Assembly (NCBI GenBank): GCA_963557065.1
Contig: CAUWCT010000004.1
Span: forward strand, 18,443 to 82,442
Direction of reading: 5' to 3'
Source of the DNA: UMGS1370 sp963557065
Lineage (GTDB): Bacteria; Bacillota; Clostridia; Lachnospirales; Lachnospiraceae
DNA length: 64,000 nt
A program made the translations under genes and the position numbers. Of this stretch, positions 43,423 to 51,165 are shown in pieces. Position 1 is the first letter of the stretch. Each line of letters starts with the position of its first letter. Under the pieces are notes generated by a model. The model saw only the letters and a list, made by a program, of their open reading frames with translations. It was not told the DNA's origin and ran no database searches.

Positions 43423-43451
43423 ATGATACCACATCCCCATTCAAATGAAAA
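43423..43451 (-). promoter_or_regulatory. promoter of dnaD-dnaC
   Basis: TTTTCA (43446-43451), 17-base spacer, TATCAT (43423-43428) on the minus strand. DnaA boxes begin 10 bases upstream of the -35. Confidence 0.5.
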
Positions 43452-43460
43452 TAGTCCCAT

Positions 43461-43661
43461 TTTTCCACAGAGATTTTTGTGGATAATGTGAATATTGGGG
43501 ATAACTGGTTTTGCAAACTTTGAAAAAGTCCTGACAAATCCTGTCGAAAGCCTTATAAAATCAGGCTTTGCAGAATTATGGCACATTCTGTTTTTGGAGT
43601 AAAAAAATCCACATAGCTTCTTTACATAAAATGTTGAAAACTATGTGGATAATGTGGATAA
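43461..43661. promoter_or_regulatory. DnaA-box cluster between murC and dnaD
   Basis: Three perfect TTATCCACA boxes are on the minus strand at 43478-43486, 43644-43652 and 43653-43661 (the last two back to back). One-mismatch boxes are at 43461-43469 (TTTTCCACA, plus strand) and 43496-43504 (TTATCCCCA, minus strand), and a weaker AAATCCACA is at 43605-43613. No AT-rich unwinding region or dnaA/dnaN gene is nearby, so this is more likely a DnaA regulatory or titration site than the origin. Confidence 0.75.
43601..43652 (-). terminator. murC terminator built from DnaA-box sequence
   Basis: ATCCACATAG and CTATGTGGAT arms with a 23-base loop, followed by TTTTTT on the minus strand. The left arm is part of a DnaA box. 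Confidence 0.65.
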
Positions 43662-45041
43662 CTATTGTCCCAACAGCTTTTCTCCCACTTTTACAATGTC
43701 TCCGGCACCCATAGTTATCAACAAATCACCGTTGACACATTTTTCCAAAAGAAATGTCTCTATCTCGTCAAAAGATGGAAGATAATGAACCTTTGTGCCT
43801 GATTGTTCTATTTTCTCTGCCAAATCTGCAGAACTAATCCCCAGATTATCCGTCTCCCTGGCCGGATAAATGTCTGCCAGAACCACCTCATCGGCCTCTG
43901 CCAAAGCTTCTGCAAACTCGTCCATCAGCGCCTTTGTCCTGGTATAAGTATGGGGCTGGAATACACACCACAGCGTTTTGTGAGGGTAATTCTTTGCCGC
44001 CGATAAAGTCGCATGAATCTCCTGGGGGTGATGGGCGTAATCGTCTATAATGGTAACTCCGCCAATCTCCCCCTTTTTCTCAAATCTGCGGTGAGGGCCC
44101 AAAAATCCTGCAAGCCCCTTTTGAATATCTTCCAGTGAAACTCCCAGTTCAAACGCAGCCGCAATGGCAGAAAGAGAATTGTATACATTGTGTTCTCCTG
44201 CAACTTTAAGGCGTATTCTTCCCATCTGCTTTCCTTCTCTGATTAAGTCATAAGACGGCCTTGCAAACTCATCATATTCAATATGTTCTGCGCGGTAGGT
44301 GCTGTTTTCTGCCTTTCCAAAAGTAATGATTTTCCCTTTTACTCCCTGAGCAATCTCCTCATAGCGATCAATCCCGCTGTTAATAATCAGAGTTCCCTCT
44401 TCCTCCATCCTCTCTGCGAATAAGCGGAAAGAATTGCGGATATCCTCAATATCCTTAAAGAAATCCAGATGATCCGCCTCAATATTTAAAATAATTTCCA
44501 TGGTAGGGAAAAACGAGAGGAAACTATTGGTATACTCACAGGCTTCTGTTACAAACAAACCGGACTCCCCGATTCGGATATTCCCCTGAATGGAATCCAG
44601 AATGCCGCCTACGGAAATGGTGGGGTCCGCCTGCGCTTTTAAAAGAATTTCTGTCAGCATGGAAGTGGTTGTCGTCTTTCCATGAGTCCCCGCTATGGCC
44701 ACTGCCTGGCGGTAATTGCGCATCATTTCACCTAACAGTTCTGCCCTGGAAAGCATGGGAATCTGACGCCTTTTTGCCTCCACAAACTCCGGATTGTCCT
44801 CGTGGATTGCAGCCGTATACACCACTGCCTCTATCCCCTCTTCAATATTGGAGGCCCGCTGTCCAATCAAAATCTTTGCACCTTTCTCTTCCAGGTGCTG
44901 GGTGAGATCGCTTTTGTGCGCATCCGATCCGGACACCTGAAATCCCTCTTCCAATAGAATCTCTGCCAGGCCGCTCATGCTGATGCCGCCTATTCCTATA
45001 AAATGAATCGCCTGGGGCTTTTTAAAATCAATCTGATACAT
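43662..45041 (-). CDS. murC: UDP-N-acetylmuramate--L-alanine ligase
   Basis: A 459-residue Mur ligase adding L-Ala to UDP-MurNAc. It has the N-terminal Rossmann start IHFIGIGGISMSGLAEILLE, the ATP loop GTHGKTTTTSMLT at about 108, the DHLDFFKDIEDI region, and the C-terminal domain with HPQEIHATL. Full length. It is the last of an apparent HPr-YitT-murC cluster with gaps of 19 and 67 bases. Confidence 0.96.
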   Translation of the reverse strand: MYQIDFKKPQAIHFIGIGGISMSGLAEILLEEGFQVSGSDAHKSDLTQHLEEKGAKILIGQRASNIEEGIEAVVYTAAIHEDNPEFVEAKRRQIPMLSRAELLGEMMRNYRQAVAIAGTHGKTTTTSMLTEILLKAQADPTISVGGILDSIQGNIRIGESGLFVTEACEYTNSFLSFFPTMEIILNIEADHLDFFKDIEDIRNSFRLFAERMEEEGTLIINSGIDRYEEIAQGVKGKIITFGKAENSTYRAEHIEYDEFARPSYDLIREGKQMGRIRLKVAGEHNVYNSLSAIAAAFELGVSLEDIQKGLAGFLGPHRRFEKKGEIGGVTIIDDYAHHPQEIHATLSAAKNYPHKTLWCVFQPHTYTRTKALMDEFAEALAEADEVVLADIYPARETDNLGISSADLAEKIEQSGTKVHYLPSFDEIETFLLEKCVNGDLLITMGAGDIVKVGEKLLGQ

Positions 45042-45108
45042 ATGCTTTCCATCCTTATCTCAATCTATCTTCCTGTTAATCAACTGTTTTTAAGATACCA
45101 GACATCTT

Positions 45109-45981
45109 TTAATCCATCGGCGCCTGATAAAATCCTCCATAAAAATTCTCTGTCTTCACTGTATTGATAATCACGTGGGGGTCCTCTTTCCTCATAAGCA
45201 TCACTATATCTGATACTTCATAAGAGGATACCACTGTATGGAGGAGCGCCATTTTCTGATGACTGTAGCCGCCGATTGCCTCTACACAGGAAATCCCATG
45301 CCGGAAATGAGACACATAGGCCTTAATAATCTCTTCCGGCTTTGACGTTGTAATCTGCAGCGTCACCCGTTCATACCGATGGTGAAATGTGGATATGGTT
45401 TTGGTGGAAATAAACTGGAACAAAATAGAATATCCGGCATACTGCCACCCGAACATATAGCCAAAAATACACAACAGCACTGCATTTCCTGCAAACACAT
45501 ACTCCCAGATAGAACGTCCTGTTTTATTGGACACATAGAGCGCAATAAAGTCCGTACCTCCCGTGGACGCATTGCCTCTAAGGGCGATTGAAATGGCAAT
45601 TCCATTGAGGAAACCGCCAAAAATCACATTCAGCATACTATCGTCAAACAAAGGCTCAAACTGGCAGACCTTTAAAAAGGTACTGGACAGGACTACCTGA
45701 ACCATTGAAAAAAATGTAAATCTTGGGCTGATGCTTCTGCTGCATAAAACTGCTACCGGAATGTTTAACACCAGCATGCCTAATGAGGTAGAAAATTGTT
45801 TTCCGCACAAGGATGCAATCCGGTCCAACAAAATTGCAATTCCGGTAAACCCGCCGGACAAGAGATTCGCCGGACGGATAAATGCCTGAATTACATATGC
45901 CTGCAAAAGCGCAGATACCGTCACTGCAGCAATCGTAATACCTCTTCTTACTGCGATATTATGCTTATACTTTTGGAACAT
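45109..45981 (-). CDS. YitT-family membrane protein (DUF161/DUF2179)
   Basis: A 290-residue protein with five to six N-terminal helices (LLQAYVIQAFIRPANLLSGG; GGFLNGIAISIALRGNASTGGTD, shortened here to NGIAISIALRGNASTGGTD) and a C-terminal soluble domain (about 210-290) of the DUF2179 type. The family's transport role is not established. It lies between the HPr gene and murC on the same strand. Confidence 0.9.
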   Translation of the reverse strand: MFQKYKHNIAVRRGITIAAVTVSALLQAYVIQAFIRPANLLSGGFTGIAILLDRIASLCGKQFSTSLGMLVLNIPVAVLCSRSISPRFTFFSMVQVVLSSTFLKVCQFEPLFDDSMLNVIFGGFLNGIAISIALRGNASTGGTDFIALYVSNKTGRSIWEYVFAGNAVLLCIFGYMFGWQYAGYSILFQFISTKTISTFHHRYERVTLQITTSKPEEIIKAYVSHFRHGISCVEAIGGYSHQKMALLHTVVSSYEVSDIVMLMRKEDPHVIINTVKTENFYGGFYQAPMD

Positions 45982-46000
45982 CTTACTCCCCCCGCCACGT

Positions 46001-46258
46001 CTATATAACCTCTTTTACTAGAGCCTGGAGATATGCAGCTGCTTCCTCTTCGTCCTCCCCATCCAGGTTAAATGTCAGTTCTGCTCCTTTTTCAGCCGCC
46101 AGCCCAATCAGACTTACTACCAGCTTTCCATTGGCGCTTTTTCCTTTGCTGGAAACTTTAATACTGCATTTATAATCCTCTGCAGCCCTTGCAATCTGCA
46201 ATGCATTTCTGGCATGAAGGCCGCTGACATCTGAAATCATGTAAGTAAATGTGATCAT
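46001..46258 (-). CDS. HPr-family phosphocarrier protein
   Basis: An 85-residue HPr with the phosphorylatable histidine in SGLHARNALQIARAA. The usual Ser46 region MGxMSLG is replaced by GKLVVSLIGLAA, so HPr-kinase regulation is uncertain and this may be a second, specialised HPr. GAGGG precedes ATG 46258. It is the first gene of the cluster with yitT and murC. Confidence 0.9.
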   Translation of the reverse strand: MITFTYMISDVSGLHARNALQIARAAEDYKCSIKVSSKGKSANGKLVVSLIGLAAEKGAELTFNLDGEDEEEAAAYLQALVKEVI

Positions 46259-46296
46259 AATTTTCCCTCGTTGTCTATAAGATGTTGTTCAACTCT

Positions 46297-46325
46297 ATCT
46301 TACCAAGTGAATGTAATAAAATCAA
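46297..46325 (-). promoter_or_regulatory. promoter of the HPr-YitT-murC cluster
   Basis: TTGATT (46320-46325), 17-base spacer, TAAGAT (46297-46302). Confidence 0.6.
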
Positions 46326-46336
46326 CTACTTGCCCT

Positions 46337-46395
46337 AAAAAAAGAAACTCCGATAGAAGACAGGGCATAAAGGCCCCTCTCCCAACGGAGTTTCT
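46337..46395 (-). terminator. queT terminator
   Basis: AGAAACTCCG and CGGAGTTTCT arms with a nested GGGGCC/GCCCT stem, followed by TTTTTTT on the minus strand. Confidence 0.85.
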
Positions 46396-46413
46396 GCATC
46401 TTCCTGCCGTTCC

Positions 46414-46914
46414 TTATCGAAGGCTGACCGGCTTAAAAATCAAACCTTTGTACTTATCTAACGCAAGCATCAGGGCATTCCCCAAAAATCCCACTGCCAA
46501 AATCTCGCCGATTCCAACTGTAAGCATCATGTAAGGAATCATATCTTCTGATCCATAGGCAAACCGAAGCACAAATGGAATAATCAGAGAATTGGAAAGG
46601 ATTGGCGGAATACATACCAGCCACTTATTCTTTCTAAGAGCATAGGAACCGGCAGCTCCAAGAAGGGTTGCCAGAGTTCCGAACACAATATCCGGAATCA
46701 TGGCTCCGCAGAAAATATTGGCCAGAAGGCATCCCACTGCCAGCCCCGGCACTGCTGCAGGGGTAAAAAACGGCAAGATGCACAGCGCTTCTGAAATGCG
46801 GAACTGAACCGGGCCAAAACTAATGGGGGCAAAAAGCATGGTCAATGCCACATAGATGGCGGCAATCATTGCTCCCTGGGTCATCAAGTATACGGTTTTG
46901 TTAGCTGCTTTCAT
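46414..46914 (-). CDS. queT: QueT-family queuosine precursor transporter
   Basis: A 166-residue membrane protein with about five helices, the substrate-binding S-component of an ECF transporter for a queuosine precursor. The motif QFRISEALCILPFFTPAAVP and the helix pattern match QueT. The preQ1-I riboswitch directly upstream confirms the assignment. The ECF energising module is not in the window. Confidence 0.93.
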   Translation of the reverse strand: MKAANKTVYLMTQGAMIAAIYVALTMLFAPISFGPVQFRISEALCILPFFTPAAVPGLAVGCLLANIFCGAMIPDIVFGTLATLLGAAGSYALRKNKWLVCIPPILSNSLIIPFVLRFAYGSEDMIPYMMLTVGIGEILAVGFLGNALMLALDKYKGLIFKPVSLR

Positions 46915-46925
46915 AATTTGGTTTT

Positions 46926-46970
46926 CTCCTTTAGTTTTGTTTTAGGTGTGGAAGGTCTCGAACACACCGG
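46926..46970 (-). promoter_or_regulatory. preQ1-I riboswitch upstream of queT
   Basis: On the minus strand: P1 GGTGTG/CACACC, loop TTCGAGACCTTC, then the A-rich tail TAAAACAAAACTAAAGGAG. The tail's end is the queT ribosome binding site, so control is probably at translation through the pseudoknot. Confidence 0.9.
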
Positions 46971-46990
46971 TTGTTTTCCATAGCAGGCTT

Positions 46991-47019
46991 AGTATAGCAT
47001 TGACTCTGCATTTATGCAA
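46991..47019 (-). promoter_or_regulatory. queT promoter
   Basis: TTGCAT (47014-47019), 17-base spacer, TATACT (46991-46996), 20 bases ahead of the riboswitch. Confidence 0.75.
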
Positions 47020-47079
47020 TCCCTAAAAAACAGGCATGGCTAAACTGTTGCTTCATTTATACCAGACTCTTGTACAAAT

Positions 47080-48699
47080 TCATACCCCTTTTATTACTCT
47101 CCCCCCATCCTTGTTTATAACCATTCCATTCTGATAAGCAATGATTCCATTGACCATACAGATGTCAAGACCGCTGGCCAGAACTGCCGGGTTTTCAAAT
47201 GTGGCGCAGTCTCTAAACTCATTGGGATCAAAGATATTTATGTCTGCATACATCCCTTCTTTTAATACTCCCCGGTCCAAAATCTTCATTCTTTTGGCTG
47301 GCATGGAGGTCATTTTTTTAATGGCCTCTTCCAAAGTCAGAATGTGTCTCTCCTTTACATATTCCCGGAGTATCTTTGGAAACGCCCCATACATTCTCGG
47401 ATGAGGCGTATCTGTTTCTGCATAGATAGAATCCGAAATCACAATAGAATAAGGAAGTTTTGCAACTGTGTCGATATCTTCCTGGCACATACTCATATTA
47501 ATAATCGCTGTTTTTCCATTCTCATCATACATCAGCCAGGCTGCAAGCGCATATGCGTCTTCATAGCCAAACCGGCTGGCTGCCGTCTCCATATCCATAC
47601 CCAGAAATTTTCGATTGTGCTCTTTTATAACGCCGGAAATAAAAATCCGATTCCAGCCCAATGTGACGCAGTAATTATCCCAGTTCTCATATTTACGGCT
47701 GGCCAATTTGCGAAAACGCCGGATACCTTCATCTGTTCCCAGACTTTCAAGCGCCCTTTCCATATCTCCTGCTGTAAATTCAGGCGGAAGCATGGTGGTC
47801 AGCGCAGTGGATCCCCCTTCGTACGGATAAAAATCCACCGTAATATCCTGTCCCTTCTGTCTGGCCTCATCAATCAGTTTAATCGCCCGGTGGATCTCTT
47901 TTTTCCAGTTGTTCATCCCACAGGACTTAAAATGGCTGATTTCTACAGCACAGCCGGCTCTTTCCCCAATCTCAATCGCCTCCCGGACGCTCTCTACCAT
48001 GCTGTCTCCTTCTCCTCGTATGTGAAATACAGCAACCCTGCCATATTTCCCCACTGGTTTCAGCAGCTTTCCATACTCCTCTGCAGTGCTATAGCACTCC
48101 GGCAAATACATGATCCCTGCTGAAATACCAGGCGCACCCTGCCGCATAGCATCTTCCACCAAAGAGAGCGCTTTCTCCATCTCCTGTTTTGAAAACGGTG
48201 AGTCTGCAAACCCTTTTACTGCTATTTTAACAGAGCCGGTTCCAATCATAACTGCAAGATTGACTGGCAATTTCCGCTTTTCCACTTCTCGCAGGTATTC
48301 TTCATAGGTATAAATTCCAGGATATGCCGGTCCCAGTACCGCCTCCTGAAAATCCTTCATTTCTCTGGCTCTTTTCTTATCCCGGCTGCATGGTGTCATG
48401 GAAATTCCGCAGTTTCCCGCCACTGTGGTGGTAATTCCCTGCGCAAGCATACAAGTTCCAAACTCAGTCCCATAAAACGGCTTTATATCACAGTGTCTGT
48501 GAATATCAATAAATCCCGGCGTCACCGCTTTTTTCTCTGCATCAATCACCTCATCCGCTGTTTTTTCCAGATTTTCTTCCTCACTGTTTCTTACCACAAT
48601 CTTCTCAATACGGTCGTTGAAAACCCATACATCTGCTTTCACTGGCGGGTTTCCCAGACCATCGTAAACCATTCCGTTTTTAATCTGTATTCTGCTCAT
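47080..48699 (-). CDS. D-aminoacylase / N-acyl-D-amino-acid deacylase family
   Basis: A 539-residue amidohydrolase releasing D-amino acids from their N-acyl forms. The metal site starts with PGFIDIHRHCD. The Cys that bridges metals in D-aminoacylase is in AGNCGISMTP, and EISHFKSCG and a DFYPYEGGST segment follow. Related dihydroorotase-like enzymes cannot be excluded, but the neighbours (D-amino-acid PLP enzyme, RidA) fit. It overlaps the regulator gene by 20 bases. Confidence 0.87.
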   Translation of the reverse strand: MSRIQIKNGMVYDGLGNPPVKADVWVFNDRIEKIVVRNSEEENLEKTADEVIDAEKKAVTPGFIDIHRHCDIKPFYGTEFGTCMLAQGITTTVAGNCGISMTPCSRDKKRAREMKDFQEAVLGPAYPGIYTYEEYLREVEKRKLPVNLAVMIGTGSVKIAVKGFADSPFSKQEMEKALSLVEDAMRQGAPGISAGIMYLPECYSTAEEYGKLLKPVGKYGRVAVFHIRGEGDSMVESVREAIEIGERAGCAVEISHFKSCGMNNWKKEIHRAIKLIDEARQKGQDITVDFYPYEGGSTALTTMLPPEFTAGDMERALESLGTDEGIRRFRKLASRKYENWDNYCVTLGWNRIFISGVIKEHNRKFLGMDMETAASRFGYEDAYALAAWLMYDENGKTAIINMSMCQEDIDTVAKLPYSIVISDSIYAETDTPHPRMYGAFPKILREYVKERHILTLEEAIKKMTSMPAKRMKILDRGVLKEGMYADINIFDPNEFRDCATFENPAVLASGLDICMVNGIIAYQNGMVINKDGGRVIKGV

Positions 48700-49339
48700 G
48701 ATCTCCCTCTCCAGACGCGTTTAAATAATTATAAATGGTGAATCTGGAAGTTCCCAGAAATTCAGCCACCTGCTCTGCAGCTTTTTTAATCAGAAACGCC
48801 CCTTTTTCATCCAGGTTATGCACAATTACAATTTTTTCCTCTTTTGACAGTTCCTCTGGAGTTTTTCCCAGTGTCTGAAGTTCTTCCTGCATCATTACAG
48901 TCAGCAGTTCTTCCACATTTTGGGTGAAAACTTCTTTTTGATTTTGAGAAGTTCCCTGCTGCATGGTAATCTTTTCCATGGTTTTCTGAATCGCCACCAT
49001 CTCGCTGATGTCCTGATTGATGCAAAGACTTCCCACAATTTTCCCATTTTCTACAAAATATTTGCTGCTGGATTTGAGAAGCCGCCCATCTGCTGTCTCA
49101 TTGATATAACAATATTCATCACAAGGCTCTTTCTTCCCGCGCAGAAGTTCCAGTCCCGTATTGGTTCCTCCGCCTCCAACTTTCCTTCCTGTTACGTGCC
49201 CGTTCCAGATCGCCACAATCGTGTTGTCATAGGGCCTGGTCAAATCGTGGAGAACCACTTCGCAGTCTTCTCCAAATTGTCTGGCAATACAAAGTCCAAT
49301 TTCGCAAAGCATGTCAAAATTATCTCCTACAAAACTCAT
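48680..49339 (-). CDS. YheO-like PAS/HTH transcriptional regulator
   Basis: A 219-residue regulator of the YheO type: an N-terminal PAS-like domain (about 1-115, with VLHDLTRPYDNTIVAIWNGH) and a C-terminal helix-turn-helix (AEFLGTSRFTIYNYLNAS). ATG 49339 is chosen because GGGGAT precedes it. The gene is co-transcribed with the D-aminoacylase and divergent from the PLP enzyme. Twin TCAACTTTTTGTTGA palindromes in the shared gap are the likely sites. Confidence 0.9.
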   Translation of the reverse strand: MSFVGDNFDMLCEIGLCIARQFGEDCEVVLHDLTRPYDNTIVAIWNGHVTGRKVGGGGTNTGLELLRGKKEPCDEYCYINETADGRLLKSSSKYFVENGKIVGSLCINQDISEMVAIQKTMEKITMQQGTSQNQKEVFTQNVEELLTVMMQEELQTLGKTPEELSKEEKIVIVHNLDEKGAFLIKKAAEQVAEFLGTSRFTIYNYLNASGEGDHEQNTD

Positions 49340-49364
49340 CCACAAATCCCCTTTGGTTTTATTT

Positions 49365-49431
49365 TCAACTTTTTGTTGATTTAATGGTATCACTTCCTGG
49401 TTTTCCTGTCAACTTTTCAACTTTTTGTTGA
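49365..49431. promoter_or_regulatory. divergent promoter region with twin operators
   Basis: The 15-bp palindrome TCAACTTTTTGTTGA occurs at 49365-49379 and 49417-49431, 52 bp apart (about five helical turns). The minus promoter TTGACA (49407-49412)/17/TACCAT (49384-49389) lies between them. A plus-strand -10 TATGAT is at 49446-49451 downstream. This layout fits looping or autorepression by the YheO-like protein. Confidence 0.75.
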
Positions 49432-49493
49432 TTTTCGTTTTGTGGTATGATACAGTATAAACAAATATCTTTTTATAAAAGGAGGAGGCATCT

Positions 49494-50609
49494 ATGGATA
49501 CATGGCATTTTCAAGAGGAAAATGAGCTGATTTCTCCACAGCTTGTTGTAAATCGAACGCTGCTGATACAAAATATAGAACACGCAGTCCGCATAGCGGG
49601 CGATGCTAATCATCTGTGGCCTCATGTAAAAACCCACAAAACAGGCCATATTGTCCGGCTGATGGCCAAACGGGGAATCGTGCGCTTTAAATGCGCTACC
49701 ATTTCCGAAGCAGAAATGACTGCTTCCTTTGGAGGAAAACATATTATTTTGGCCTATCCGCTGGTTGGCCCCAATATTCCCCGCTTTATTCAGCTGATAC
49801 AGGCGTTCCCTGATGTCATCTTTTATGCAGTTGGAGATACTCTCAGCTGTCTGGAGTCTCTTAATCTGGCTGCCAGTCATGCAGGCATCCAGATCCCAGT
49901 TCTGATTGATGTCAATATGGGAATGGACCGAACCGGAGTCCCTGTCTCCCAACTGGAAACCTTCTATAAAAAAGCTTCTGCTTTTCCTTTTTTACGCCTG
50001 TGCGGTCTTCATTGTTATGATGGCCATCGCACAGAAACCGATTTCGGAAAACGCACCGAAGCAGCAAAACCCCTGTTTCAGGACATCATCCAAATCCGCT
50101 CCCGGTTAAATCAGGACCATTTTTCCTGCAGCATTCTGGTAATAGGCGGCACCCCGTCCTTTCCCTGCTATGCACCGTCGGATCTGCCTGATTTGTATTT
50201 TTCTCCCGGAACCCTGTTTTTAAACGACTATGGCTACGCTTCCAAATATCCTGATTTAAAATTTGACATTGCCGCAGCCGTTTTAACCAGGGTAGTCAGC
50301 CGTCCTGCTCCAGGACATTTTACTCTGGATTTGGGATATAAGGGAATTGCTTCCGACCCAACCGGAGTGCGCGGAGTTCTGGCAGATTTCCCTCATGCTC
50401 ACCCGCTGTTTCAGTCGGAGGAGCACTGGGCGTTTGCCATGGATGAGGGATTTGAGGATTGCTGCCCGGATATAGGAGATATTTTATATGTCATTCCCAC
50501 CCACATCTGCCCTACCAGCGCTCTGTATTCCCACATGGCTGTGATTGAGGATCACAAACTGGCTGCCTGGTGGGAAGTACATGCCAGAAACAGAAAAATC
50601 ACTTATTAA
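49494..50609 (+). CDS. D-threonine aldolase / D-serine dehydratase-type PLP enzyme
   Basis: A 371-residue fold-type III PLP enzyme (alanine-racemase N-domain). The PLP lysine is in WPHVKTHKTGHI, the phosphate-binding region in LVIGGTPSFPCY, and the C-terminal metal site in YVIPTHICPTSALYSH. The His-x-Cys pair resembles eukaryotic-type D-serine dehydratase; D-threonine aldolases of this group often have His-x-Asp. So ammonia-lyase activity on a D-amino acid is slightly favoured. AAAGGAGGAGG precedes the ATG. Confidence 0.85.
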   Translation: MDTWHFQEENELISPQLVVNRTLLIQNIEHAVRIAGDANHLWPHVKTHKTGHIVRLMAKRGIVRFKCATISEAEMTASFGGKHIILAYPLVGPNIPRFIQLIQAFPDVIFYAVGDTLSCLESLNLAASHAGIQIPVLIDVNMGMDRTGVPVSQLETFYKKASAFPFLRLCGLHCYDGHRTETDFGKRTEAAKPLFQDIIQIRSRLNQDHFSCSILVIGGTPSFPCYAPSDLPDLYFSPGTLFLNDYGYASKYPDLKFDIAAAVLTRVVSRPAPGHFTLDLGYKGIASDPTGVRGVLADFPHAHPLFQSEEHWAFAMDEGFEDCCPDIGDILYVIPTHICPTSALYSHMAVIEDHKLAAWWEVHARNRKITY

Positions 50610-50628
50610 ATAGTATGGAGGTAATACC

Positions 50629-51099
50629 ATGAACGTTTATGAAAAACTAAAAGAGATGAACATCACATTACCGGCTCCGCCGCCAAAGGGAGGCGTGTAC
50701 ACCCCGGTTCAGGAATTCGGCAGCAATCTGCTCTATTGTTCCGGATGTGGCCCGTATCTTGGCAATGGGACCAATATTGTCGGAAAGCTTGGCAGGGATT
50801 TAAGCCTGGAGCAGGGACAGGAAGCTGCCAAAAACTGTATGCTGAACCTGCTTGCAAACCTTCACGAAAAGCTGGGCGACTTAAACCGGATCAAACGTTT
50901 TGTGAAAGTGCTGGCTTTTGTAAATTCTGCAGATGATTTCGGACAACAGCCCCAGGTGGTAAACGGCGGCTCCAATCTCCTGTTTGAACTGTTTGGCGAA
51001 GAAAAAGGACTTCCGGCCAGAAGCGCCATCGGCGTCAATGCCCTTCCGGGAGGTATTGCATGTGAAATTGAAGTTCTGGTAGAAGTAGAAGATATTTAA
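50629..51099 (+). CDS. RidA/YjgF-family imine deaminase
   Basis: A 156-residue member of the YjgF/YER057c/UK114 family, somewhat longer than RidA (about 130). The conserved Arg and Glu are in LPARSAIGVNALPGG and ACEIEVLVEVE. RidA hydrolyses reactive 2-enamines released by PLP enzymes. Its place directly after the PLP lyase fits that role well. GGAGG is at normal spacing. Confidence 0.92.
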   Translation: MNVYEKLKEMNITLPAPPPKGGVYTPVQEFGSNLLYCSGCGPYLGNGTNIVGKLGRDLSLEQGQEAAKNCMLNLLANLHEKLGDLNRIKRFVKVLAFVNSADDFGQQPQVVNGGSNLLFELFGEEKGLPARSAIGVNALPGGIACEIEVLVEVEDI

Positions 51100-51109
51100 A
51101 ACCGCAATC

Positions 51110-51159
51110 GGGCGCTGTATGAAGGAAAAACAAACCTTGCATACAGCGCCCTGTTTTTT
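51110..51159. terminator. terminator between the RidA gene and mupG
   Basis: GGGCGCTGTATG and CATACAGCGCCC arms with an 18-base loop, then TGTTTTTT on the plus strand. The genes converge, and it may serve both. Confidence 0.85.
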
Positions 51160-51165
51160 CTTTTA

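Noticed and set aside
43461..43661. Chromosomal origin of replication
   Set aside because: DnaA boxes are present, but there is no dnaA/dnaN, no long AT-rich unwinding stretch and no strand switch of genes, so a regulatory cluster is more likely.
47344..48123. 259-codon plus-strand ORF over the D-aminoacylase gene
   Set aside because: It is antisense shadow; the minus frame has the complete metal-binding motifs.
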